Below, in pieces: positions 56,886 through 64,000 of a DNA stretch of 64,000 bases. The notes under the pieces are model-generated. The model was not told where the DNA came from, ran no database searches, and worked only from the letters and a program-made list of their open reading frames with translations. The DNA is taken from contig NZ_JACEZS010000005.1 of the NCBI RefSeq assembly GCF_014042365.1, positions 165,195-229,194 on the forward strand. The letters run 5' to 3'. Each line of letters starts with the position of its first letter. Position 1 is the stretch's first letter. The position numbers and the translations under genes were made by a program. This DNA comes from Rugamonas fusca. Its GTDB lineage: Bacteria; Pseudomonadota; Gammaproteobacteria; Burkholderiales; Burkholderiaceae_D.

Positions 56886-57233
56886 TCAGCCCTGGTTGTT
56901 GTTGCCGCCGCCCGATTCGCCTTCTTTAGGCTTGAACTGTTTGTCGCTGATGCGGAACTTGTTGCGGCGGTCGCCCATCAAGTAGCGCAGGTCACGGATA
57001 CTCAGATCGCTCACCTCGTGCATGCGGATCAGCAGCGAAGCGCCGACCGGCAGACGGTGGTGACGAATCTTGCTGATCACCGGCGGCGCCACTTCCAGCG
57101 CGCGCGACAGGGCTGCGTCGTTCTTCAGGCGCAGATTTTCGATCAGCGTATCCAGCAGACGGTTCGGGTTGTACTGCAGCAGATCATCGCCTTCCGAATC
57201 GTTATTCATATCGATGCCGACTTGGTTTGTCAT
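56886..57233 (-). CDS. HTH-domain regulator, conserved in this group
   Basis: The 115-aa protein has one helix-turn-helix-like region: LLDTLIENLRLKNDAALSRAL, then EVAPPVISKIRHHRLPVG and MHEVSDLSIRDLRYLMG, similar to phage Cro/XRE folds. The C-terminal tail is Gly/Asn-rich. ATG 57233 has AGAAGGAA upstream and is preferred to 57278. Its target is unknown. A 425-bp AT-rich leader region precedes it. Confidence 0.75.
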   Translation of the reverse strand: MTNQVGIDMNNDSEGDDLLQYNPNRLLDTLIENLRLKNDAALSRALEVAPPVISKIRHHRLPVGASLLIRMHEVSDLSIRDLRYLMGDRRNKFRISDKQFKPKEGESGGGNNNQG

Positions 57234-57658
57234 GATGATGTTTGTTCCTTCTGAAAGTAGTCCTGCAAAGTAAAACACACTCGGAGCTCGCTCTTGCTGC
57301 GTTACTGTTCATCCTTCACCAAGGAACGAATTCACACACGGGGATTCCGGTATAACAAGTTTCATAATATATACACAATTGTACAACAGCGCGCTTTTCT
57401 ATGCTCAAAAGCAACAATAAAAATGCATTGCCATAGGTTATTGTTGTCCCGCTGCAACATTGTGTGAGAATTATACACCTTCTCGTGTGTTAAGCTGCTT
57501 GTGCCTCAATTCAATTGTATCGTCAAAGTTGATTATAAGGCAATTTTTATTTGTTGCCGCACGAAATGCACTTTCCATGCGGCACAAAATGGCAGTTTCC
57601 TAGTGTTAATTACAAGATACTGCGAGCAAGATCACAGTTCAACTGTCTTTACGCTTCC
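57234..57658. other. AT-rich intergenic region upstream of the HTH gene
   Basis: This 425-bp stretch has no credible gene. It is richer in A and T than its neighbours and probably contains the promoter of the HTH gene (minus strand) and the 3' flank of mltB. No operator is recognised. Confidence 0.5.
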
Positions 57659-58813
57659 TTACATTGCGCCGCCGCGGGACAGGCGCACGGCCCGCCCCAG
57701 TTCCACCACCGACATCGCATAGAAATAGCTGCGGTTGTACTGCGTGATGGCATAGAAATTATTGGTCGCCACCCAGTACTCCGTGGGATCGGCGCCGTTC
57801 TGCAAGTCCACCAGGCCAAAGACCATGCCCGATGGCAATGCTGATGTGGTGCTGACACCGGCCGCCGTCAAGTCCTGGGCCGGAAATTTCGCCGCCAGCC
57901 CCTGGTTGATCATGCCTTCCCAGGCCCGGTTGGGCGACACCTCGGCCGCGTACACGAGCGGGCCCGGATCGTCGCGCCGCCAGCCGTGCGCCGTCAGGAA
58001 GGCGGCCACGCTGCCGATGGCGTCGCTGCTCGAGCCGAGCAGATCGACCTTGCCGTTGCCGTCGAAATCGACGGCATACTTGACTATGCTGCTGGGCATG
58101 AATTGCGGCATGCCGACGGCGCCCGCGTACGAGCCGCGCAGCGACAATGGATCGATGCCGTTCTGGCGCGCAAACAGCAAGGTCGCTTCGAGCTCGCTGC
58201 GGAAGAAGGCCATGCGCTCGTCACGGGCCGGCGCTTCCGGATACGAGAACGCCAGCGTGGTGAGCGCGTCGAGTACGCGGAAGCGGCCCGTATTGCGGCC
58301 ATACACGGTTTCCACGCCGATGATGCCGACCAGGATTTCGGCCGGCACGCCATACAGCGCCTCGGCCCGCGCCAGCGCGTCCTGGTTCTCGTTCCAGAAT
58401 TTCACGCCGGCGTCGATGCGCACCGGATCGATGAACAGCTTGCTGTACGCTTGCCAGTTCTTGGGCTTGCCCGGTGGCGCCGGCTTGATCAGTTGCACGG
58501 CCGCGTCCACGTAGTGCACCTGGCTCATCAAGGTATCGAGCGCGGCGCGGTCGAAGCCGTCTCGCGTGGCCAGGTCGTCGAGGAAGGCGCGCACATCCTT
58601 CCATTCGCCGAAGTTGACGAATTCGCCCACGTAGTCGATGGGGGGCGGACCTTTCTTCTTGACCACTTTGGCCTTCTTGTGGCGCTGGCTGGGCGGCAGC
58701 TTGTAACCATAAGGATCGACGGCGGCCTGGGCCAGCGGCGCGGCCGCCAGCAGCAGGGCCAACATCCAGCGGGCGGGGGATCGGTGGAGGGACGGCATGA
58801 TGTTCATCGGCAT
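57659..58813 (-). CDS. mltB: Lytic murein transglycosylase B
   Basis: The 384-aa enzyme cleaves peptidoglycan glycan strands to 1,6-anhydro products. The catalytic Glu is in IIGVETVYGRNTGRF, with the family blocks RDERMAFFRSELEATL and GSYAGAVGMPQFMPSS. A signal peptide (MLALLLAAAPLAQAA) precedes a Lys-rich segment. The start overlaps the end of the transglutaminase gene by 10 bp, so it is the last gene of that operon. ATG 58798 is an alternative start. Confidence 0.95.
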   Translation of the reverse strand: MPMNIMPSLHRSPARWMLALLLAAAPLAQAAVDPYGYKLPPSQRHKKAKVVKKKGPPPIDYVGEFVNFGEWKDVRAFLDDLATRDGFDRAALDTLMSQVHYVDAAVQLIKPAPPGKPKNWQAYSKLFIDPVRIDAGVKFWNENQDALARAEALYGVPAEILVGIIGVETVYGRNTGRFRVLDALTTLAFSYPEAPARDERMAFFRSELEATLLFARQNGIDPLSLRGSYAGAVGMPQFMPSSIVKYAVDFDGNGKVDLLGSSSDAIGSVAAFLTAHGWRRDDPGPLVYAAEVSPNRAWEGMINQGLAAKFPAQDLTAAGVSTTSALPSGMVFGLVDLQNGADPTEYWVATNNFYAITQYNRSYFYAMSVVELGRAVRLSRGGAM

Positions 58814-60810
58814 TTGGGTAACAGGGTGTGCAGCGTCTGCAGCGACGCCGCTTGGGTCGCGGGACTGGCGCGGCCATATCGGAGCGCGCCAACCATCGTC
58901 AAAAATTCGTCCATGGCAGCATGTTTCTCCTTGCTGGCCGGCATGGCGCGCAGCCGCGCCGCGTAGGCCATCGGCCCTTCATCGGGGCGGCGCGCGTAAC
59001 CATGGCGGGCCTGTTGCCGGCTAAATGCCTGGTACAGGCGTTCCAGCGGGTCTTCCCGGCGCCGCAGGCCGCGCTGGCGCAGTAACAGGGCCAAGGCCGT
59101 CGCCAGTGCCAGGCCGGCCATGCTGCGCCACTGGAACAGGGCCGCGCTTAATTCTTCAAGGAAACTTCGCTGCCTGTCTGGATTGTAATCCAGGACCCAT
59201 TGATTCCAAGCATTATTCATCGCTGCCATCGTAAAACGCAAACGGGCCAACCATGAGGTGGGGTCGTTCTGCAACGCCAGCAAGGGACCGAGGCCAAATA
59301 AGGTGTTCTGGGGCAGGGCGCGTGCCAGGTTGTGCGCAATGCGCTCGGGCGCCACGGCGGCCGTCGGGTCCACCCGGCGCCAGCCCTGGCCGTCCAGCCA
59401 CACTTCGGCCCAGGCGTGGGCGTCGGACTGGCGCACCGTCACGTAGCCATCCACCGGATTGTATTCGCCGCCCTGGTAGCCGGTGACCACGCGCGCCGGC
59501 ACCTGCATGGCGCGCATCAGCACCACGAAGGCGCCCGCGTAGTGTTCGCAAAAGCCGGAGCGGGTATCGAACAGGAACCGGTCGACGGCGTCGCGGCCCA
59601 GCAGCGGCGGTTGCAGCGTGTAGAAGAACTTTTCATTGCGGAACAGGGCGAGCACGGCCCGCACGGAATCGGCCGGCTGCGGCTGGCGCAAGGTGGCGGC
59701 CAGGGCCAGCGTGCGCGGGTTGAAACCGGCCGGCAGCGCCAGCCAGCGGGCCAGGTCCGGCGGCGGCGCGTTGGCCTCGATGCGGTAATCGAGATGGGCC
59801 ACGGCGTCGTAGCGCAGCCGTTCGTTGATCGGGGTGGTGGCAAAATATTCCGCCTGCCCGGAACTGGCGGCCAGGTAGCCGGGCAGGTCAAGGTCCGGCT
59901 CCGTCAATTCCAGCGCGAACAGCCAGCGCTTGCCGGTCGGCTCCAGCGTGATTTGATGGCGCACAGCCGGGCCGCGCGCCTGCACTTGCACGTCGTGCCG
60001 CGTGCCGCGCCGGCGCGGCACGCGGGTCCAGGTGCGGCCGTCATAGTCGCCCAGCACGATGCCGCGCCAGTACAGTTGCTGCTGGTCTGGCCGCGGATCG
60101 AGGAAGCGCACCCGGAACGCCACCTCGTCCGACATGGCCAGGCTGGACACGTTACCGGGCGCCATGCTGTCGGACATGCCGCTGCGCCCCGCGCGCGCGT
60201 CGCCGGGCAAGCCCCACAGCGGCCCCTGGATGCGGGGGAAGGCGACGAACAGCAGCAGCGCCAGCGGCGCGGCCAGCAGCATGATGTGGCCAGCCGTGCG
60301 CAGGCGCCGGGTCAGCGGCGGCACGGCGCCGCTGTACTGGAACGTGAGCTGGGCCGTCAGCAGCACGGCCAGCGTGGCCAGCATGGACAGCGCCGTGAGC
60401 ATGGTCTGGCTGTAGAAGAAGGTGGTCAGCAGCAGGAACAGGCTCAGGAAGATGACCACGAACAGGTCGCGCCGCGCGTGCATTTCCAGCAGCTTGAAGG
60501 CCAGCAGCAGCGCCAGCATGGCCACCCCGGCGTCGCGCCCCAGCAGCGTGTGGAATGAGTGATAGACGCCGGCCATGGCCAGCATCGACAGCGGCAGCAG
60601 CAGCCACAAGGGCGGCATGCGCTTGCCCAGCCACGTGATGGCGGTGCGCCACAGCAGCGTGGCGCAGACGGCGGCGCTGGTCCACAGCGGCAGGTGGGCG
60701 AAGTGGGGCGCCAGCACCATCACGGCCGCGCCCAGGAGCAGCAGGGTGTCGGCCTTGTCGCGCGGCAGGCGCTGGGCCAGGCGCTGCCAGCGGCCGGCGG
60801 CGCTTGTCAT
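58804..60810 (-). CDS. tgpA: TgpA-type transglutaminase membrane protein
   Basis: The 668-aa protein has several N-terminal membrane helices (DUF3488, about 15-200), a periplasmic transglutaminase-like domain (about 350-510) and a last membrane helix followed by a cytoplasmic tail. The catalytic triad is visible as Cys in RSGFCEHYAGAF, His in DAHAWAEVW and Asp in RRVDPTAAV. ATG 60810 overlaps the stop of the DUF58 gene as ATGA. TgpA is essential in Pseudomonas aeruginosa; its substrate is not settled. Confidence 0.93.
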   Translation of the reverse strand: MTSAAGRWQRLAQRLPRDKADTLLLLGAAVMVLAPHFAHLPLWTSAAVCATLLWRTAITWLGKRMPPLWLLLPLSMLAMAGVYHSFHTLLGRDAGVAMLALLLAFKLLEMHARRDLFVVIFLSLFLLLTTFFYSQTMLTALSMLATLAVLLTAQLTFQYSGAVPPLTRRLRTAGHIMLLAAPLALLLFVAFPRIQGPLWGLPGDARAGRSGMSDSMAPGNVSSLAMSDEVAFRVRFLDPRPDQQQLYWRGIVLGDYDGRTWTRVPRRRGTRHDVQVQARGPAVRHQITLEPTGKRWLFALELTEPDLDLPGYLAASSGQAEYFATTPINERLRYDAVAHLDYRIEANAPPPDLARWLALPAGFNPRTLALAATLRQPQPADSVRAVLALFRNEKFFYTLQPPLLGRDAVDRFLFDTRSGFCEHYAGAFVVLMRAMQVPARVVTGYQGGEYNPVDGYVTVRQSDAHAWAEVWLDGQGWRRVDPTAAVAPERIAHNLARALPQNTLFGLGPLLALQNDPTSWLARLRFTMAAMNNAWNQWVLDYNPDRQRSFLEELSAALFQWRSMAGLALATALALLLRQRGLRRREDPLERLYQAFSRQQARHGYARRPDEGPMAYAARLRAMPASKEKHAAMDEFLTMVGALRYGRASPATQAASLQTLHTLLPKCR

Positions 60811-61814
60811 GGCTGCCGCTCCGCGCCGTACAGGGCCAGCGCCTGCAGGCAGGCGGCGCGGTGGGCGTCGCCCAGCGCCGCCTCGAACTGGTGCGGACCG
60901 AGTCGGAATGCGTAGGGCAGGGCGCGCCGCTCCGCTTCCAGCACCCAGCTGGTCAGGCGCGACAGCTTGAGTTCCCGGTCCATCCACAGCGGCAGCTGGG
61001 CGAAATCGAGGCACAGCTCGGCCACGGCGCCGCCGTCGAAATGCTTGGTCACCAGCTGGCCGCCCAGGGACGGGTCATGGCGCGCGATCTGGCGCCACGC
61101 CAGGTGGCGCATCGGGTCGCCCGGCTGGTAGCTGCGGATGCCGGCGAAATTGTCCAGCCCCACCTGGCCATGGCCTTCCTCGCTGGCCGCGCCCTGCATG
61201 GGCAGTGGCGGCGCGTCCGGCTCCGGACAGGGATAGACCAGCGCCCGCAGGTCCGGCTTCCAGTAGGCCCAGGCCCGGAACAGGCCGAGCGGATAGCGCG
61301 TGAGCAGGCGGATGCGGGGCGCCTCCAGCCAGCCCCGTTGCGCCGTGGCGCACGACAGCACGGCCAGCGCGTTGCCGCCGGCCGGCACGTCGGCCACGTG
61401 GCGTGGTTCGCCGTCCTGCTGGAAGCCGAGCCAGACGGCGTAACGGTCGGGGCCATCGGGATTGTGCAGCCGCAGTTCAAAGCGCGCCTCATGGCCAGCG
61501 AACACGGGCTGCACCCGGCCCGGCGCCAGATGCAGCCCGGCCAGATTCTTGGCGGTTAAGACCATGTCGGCCACGGCGCAGGCGCCGGCGAAGAAGGTCA
61601 GCGCGAAGCCCAGTCCGAGGTTGTAATTGAGGGCGCCGACCAGCATCACCAGCAGCAGGCCCGTGTACGCCAGCCCCGGCCCGGCCGGCACGATGAACAC
61701 GCGCCGCATCACCAGCACCACCGTGCCCGGCTCGCGCTCGCGCAGCTGGAACAGCCACTGGTTGGCCATCTTGCGATACCAGCGGCACGGCGCGGCGAAC
61801 ATGGCGGGGAACAT
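60807..61814 (-). CDS. DUF58-domain membrane protein
   Basis: The 335-aa protein has two membrane helices (about 40-80, GLAYTGLLLVMLVGALNY) and a DUF58 domain, marked by FAGIRSYQPGDPMRHLAWRQIAR, which resembles a vWA-like fold. DUF58 proteins pair with MoxR ATPases and TgpA in a common three-gene module. The last bases overlap tgpA by 4 bp. It follows moxR by 19 bp. Confidence 0.92.
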   Translation of the reverse strand: MFPAMFAAPCRWYRKMANQWLFQLREREPGTVVLVMRRVFIVPAGPGLAYTGLLLVMLVGALNYNLGLGFALTFFAGACAVADMVLTAKNLAGLHLAPGRVQPVFAGHEARFELRLHNPDGPDRYAVWLGFQQDGEPRHVADVPAGGNALAVLSCATAQRGWLEAPRIRLLTRYPLGLFRAWAYWKPDLRALVYPCPEPDAPPLPMQGAASEEGHGQVGLDNFAGIRSYQPGDPMRHLAWRQIARHDPSLGGQLVTKHFDGGAVAELCLDFAQLPLWMDRELKLSRLTSWVLEAERRALPYAFRLGPHQFEAALGDAHRAACLQALALYGAERQP

Positions 61815-61833
61815 CAGGCGGGCGCGAACGCGG

Positions 61834-62787
61834 CTAGACCGGCACTGACTGCTGCAACTGCAGCACCAGCTCGCGGCTGGCCAGCGCCACGCCGTGGGCT
61901 GATTTCAGGGGCCGCAGCCGGTGTGCGCACACGGGCACCAGCACAGCCTGCACGTCTTCCGGCAGCACATGGTCGCGTCCCTCCAGCGCGGCCCAGGCGC
62001 GCGCCGCCTGCAGCAGGGCGATGGCCGCGCGCGGGCTCATGCCCTCGGCGAACGCGCCGCTCTGGCGCGAGGCGGCGGCCAGCGCCTGCACGTAGTCGAT
62101 CAGCGCGGGCGCGGCGTGGATCTGGCGCAGGCCTCGCTGGGCCGCCGCCAGTTCCTCGGGCGTCATGGCCGCCGGCAGGGACTTGAGCAGTACGCGTCGG
62201 TCCTCGCCCATGAGCAGCGCCCGTTCCGCCGCCGCATCCGGATAACCGAGCGACAAACACATGAGGAAGCGGTCCAGCTGCGACTCGGGCAGCGGGAACG
62301 TGCCCACCTGGTGGAGGGGATTCTGGGTGGCGATCACGAAGAACGGTTCCGGCAGCGGGCGCGTGACGCCATCGGCCGTCACCTGGCGCTCCTCCATCGC
62401 CTCCAGCAGGCCGGACTGGGTCTTGGGCGTGGCGCGATTGATCTCGTCGGCCAGCAGCACCTGGGTGAAGATGGGGCCGGGATGGAACACGAAGGCGTTC
62501 TTCTCGCGCTCGTAGATGGAGATGCCGGCCACGTCGGCCGGCAGTAGGTCGCTGGTGAACTGGATCCGGTTGAAGCGCAGGCCCAGCGAGATGGCCAGCG
62601 CATGGGCCAGCGTGGTCTTGCCCACGCCGGGCACGTCCTCGATCAGCAGGTGGCCGCCGGCCAGCAGGCAGGTGAGGGCCTGCCGCACCTGCAAGTCCTT
62701 GCCGACGACGATCTGGCCCACCTGGCGGGCCACCGCGTGCAGTTTAGAGTACATGGCGCCATCCTGTGCCGGTTGGTTGGTCCGCAT
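61834..62787 (-). CDS. MoxR-family AAA+ ATPase
   Basis: The 317-aa ATPase has Walker A EDVPGVGKTTLAHALA, Walker B VLLADEINRATPKTQSG, and sensor 1 VIATQNPLHQVG. MoxR proteins act as chaperone-like machines that assemble or activate partner proteins, often vWA or DUF58 partners as here. It is the first gene of the run moxR-DUF58-tgpA-mltB. The start may be ATG 62787 or the ATG 11 codons later. Confidence 0.95.
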   Translation of the reverse strand: MRTNQPAQDGAMYSKLHAVARQVGQIVVGKDLQVRQALTCLLAGGHLLIEDVPGVGKTTLAHALAISLGLRFNRIQFTSDLLPADVAGISIYEREKNAFVFHPGPIFTQVLLADEINRATPKTQSGLLEAMEERQVTADGVTRPLPEPFFVIATQNPLHQVGTFPLPESQLDRFLMCLSLGYPDAAAERALLMGEDRRVLLKSLPAAMTPEELAAAQRGLRQIHAAPALIDYVQALAAASRQSGAFAEGMSPRAAIALLQAARAWAALEGRDHVLPEDVQAVLVPVCAHRLRPLKSAHGVALASRELVLQLQQSVPV

Positions 62788-62935
62788 TGGCGCCTCCGCG
62801 AAATGCGGCGGCGTGGTAGGCTAGCGCCATGCGTGTAATTTTTAACATGCCAGATCAAGAGAACCAGACGATCATCAGATTCTATGCGAGAACCCGCGCG
62901 TGGGATACATAATGATGACGGCGGAAGCGAGACAC

Positions 62936-63865
62936 ATGAGTACAGCAATTTACAGCCATCCCGATTGCCAGCGCCACAACATGGGCGACTGGCACCCCGA
63001 ATCGCCGGCCCGGCTGCAGGCAATCGCCGACCAGCTGATCAGCGCGCAGTTGCATGACCTGGTCGAGCACCGCGAGGCGCCGCTGGCGCAGGTGGCCGAC
63101 CTGGAACGCAACCACAGTCCCAACGCCATCGCCATGGTGCGTGACAACGTGCCACCCGAAGGCGGGGAGTGCTACCCGATCGATGGCGACACCCTGCTCA
63201 ACGCGTGGAGCTGGCAGGCCGCCTTGCGCGCCGCCGGCGCCGCCGTGGCCGCGACGGACGCCGTGATCGACGGCGAGATCAGTAACGCTTTCTGCGCCAT
63301 CCGCCCGCCCGGCCACCACGCGCGCCCCACCGAACCGATGGGCTTTTGCCTGTTCAATAACATCGCCATCGCGGCCCGCCACGCGCTCGACGTGCGCGGG
63401 CTGAAGCGGGTGGCCATCGTCGACTTCGACGTCCACCACGGCAATGGCACGGCCGAATCGTTCGCGCGCGACCCGCGCGTGCTGATGGCCAGCTTCTTCC
63501 AGCACCCGTTCTATCCCTATACGGAACCGGAACCGATCACGCCCACCTGCATCAACGTGCCGGTGCCGGCCCGCTCGGGCGGTGATGTGATCCGCAAGCT
63601 GGTGACGGAACAGTGGCTACCGGCCCTGCACGCGTTCCAGCCCGAGATGATCTTCATATCGGCCGGCTTTGACGCTCACCGCGAGGATGACCTGGGCGGC
63701 ATGGCGCTGGTGGAGGCGGACTACGCGTGGATGACGCAGCAGATGATGGAGGTGGCGCGCCAGTACGCGGGCGGGCGCATCGTCAGTACGCTGGAAGGCG
63801 GCTACAACCTGTCGGCGCTGGGCCGCAGCGTCGCTGCACACGTCAAGGCGCTGGCCGAGCTGTAA
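62936..63865 (+). CDS. Histone-deacetylase-like (class II) hydrolase
   Basis: The 309-aa arginase-fold zinc hydrolase has IRPPGHHARP, IVDFDVHHGNGTAE, SAGFDAHREDDLGG and LEGGYNLSALG, which contain the zinc ligands (two Asp, one His) and the catalytic His pair. Bacterial members deacetylate polyamines or small molecules, and some deacetylate proteins; the substrate is not readable. ATG 62936 is used because the homology begins there, although ATG 62900 is in frame. It is divergent from moxR. Confidence 0.92.
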   Translation: MSTAIYSHPDCQRHNMGDWHPESPARLQAIADQLISAQLHDLVEHREAPLAQVADLERNHSPNAIAMVRDNVPPEGGECYPIDGDTLLNAWSWQAALRAAGAAVAATDAVIDGEISNAFCAIRPPGHHARPTEPMGFCLFNNIAIAARHALDVRGLKRVAIVDFDVHHGNGTAESFARDPRVLMASFFQHPFYPYTEPEPITPTCINVPVPARSGGDVIRKLVTEQWLPALHAFQPEMIFISAGFDAHREDDLGGMALVEADYAWMTQQMMEVARQYAGGRIVSTLEGGYNLSALGRSVAAHVKALAEL

Positions 63866-64000
63866 AAAAACACCGGGGTCTATCATCGGATTTGTAAGGG
63901 GGCGACATCCCTGACGTTGGAGGTGTAATCTAGCCGATGACGGGGGTGTGGCTCACGGGGTCAGCGGTGGCTTTGGCCATCCGCTCGACATTGAAATGCC
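63866..64000. other. End of window, no gene identified
   Basis: The last 135 bp hold no supported gene. A T-poor A run follows the stop, and GGGGTCAGCGG near 63957 recalls the hairpin base after gyrA, but no full palindrome is visible before the window ends. Confidence 0.4.

Overview
The window is a chromosomal segment of a betaproteobacterium, most probably of the Massilia/Duganella/Janthinobacterium group (Oxalobacteraceae). This rests on the high-GC core genes, the order gyrA-serC-pheA-hisC-tyrA-aroA-cmk-rpsA-ihfB-lapA-lapB-ugd-rfaE1 ... cysM ... mltB (a Burkholderiales arrangement), a PEP-CTERM protein and the general look of the proteins. The genus is an inference.

Layout. 1-15.1 kb is accessory metabolism and regulation: the end of a cbpM-like gene, a LysR regulator, a GNAT enzyme, a pncA-pncB pair for nicotinamide salvage, a monooxygenase-fold protein, an SDR/TetR pair with overlapping convergent stops, a PEP-CTERM protein, two GGDEF proteins around a small membrane protein, and a Fur-box-controlled TonB receptor facing a PepSY membrane protein. 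15.12-30.33 kb is a genomic island integrated at the 3' end of ssrA (tmRNA, minus strand, 30308-30668). It is bounded by a 27/28-bp direct repeat, with the tyrosine recombinase beside the intact ssrA. 30.7-35.4 kb holds two tandem paralogues of unknown function, a HAD phosphatase, ubiG and an OmpA-family protein. 35.9-51.3 kb is the core block: gyrA, the serine/aromatic amino acid genes, cmk, rpsA, ihfB, lapAB, ugd and the heptose kinase. 51.4-64 kb carries a ComEA-like protein, an M28 peptidase, a fused cNMP-binding/thioredoxin-reductase-like protein, cysM, an HTH regulator, the run moxR-DUF58-tgpA-mltB, and a histone-deacetylase-like hydrolase.

The island is the most interesting part. Its integrase end carries an AlpA regulator, a DUF3987/YfjI-type ATPase and an unknown 325-aa protein, a module like those of P4-like satellites; no capsid or terminase gene is visible. 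The other end is a run of minus-strand conflict genes: an McrA-like HNH endonuclease, a Septu pair (ptuA-ptuB) and a tightly overlapping three-gene operon. That operon consists of a predicted PD-(D/E)XK nuclease effector, a small middle component and a DUF3732 SMC-like ATPase, and it matches the computationally predicted ABC three-component (ABC-3C) class. Between the two ends lie a zinc ribbon split by a glycine zipper, fragments of a DUF932 gene and a serine recombinase, an XRE regulator and a lipoprotein. The island has separated ssrA from its probable original terminator (15077-15128) and supplies a replacement hairpin at 30261-30286.

All functions are assigned by reading motifs in the translated sequence; no database search was run.
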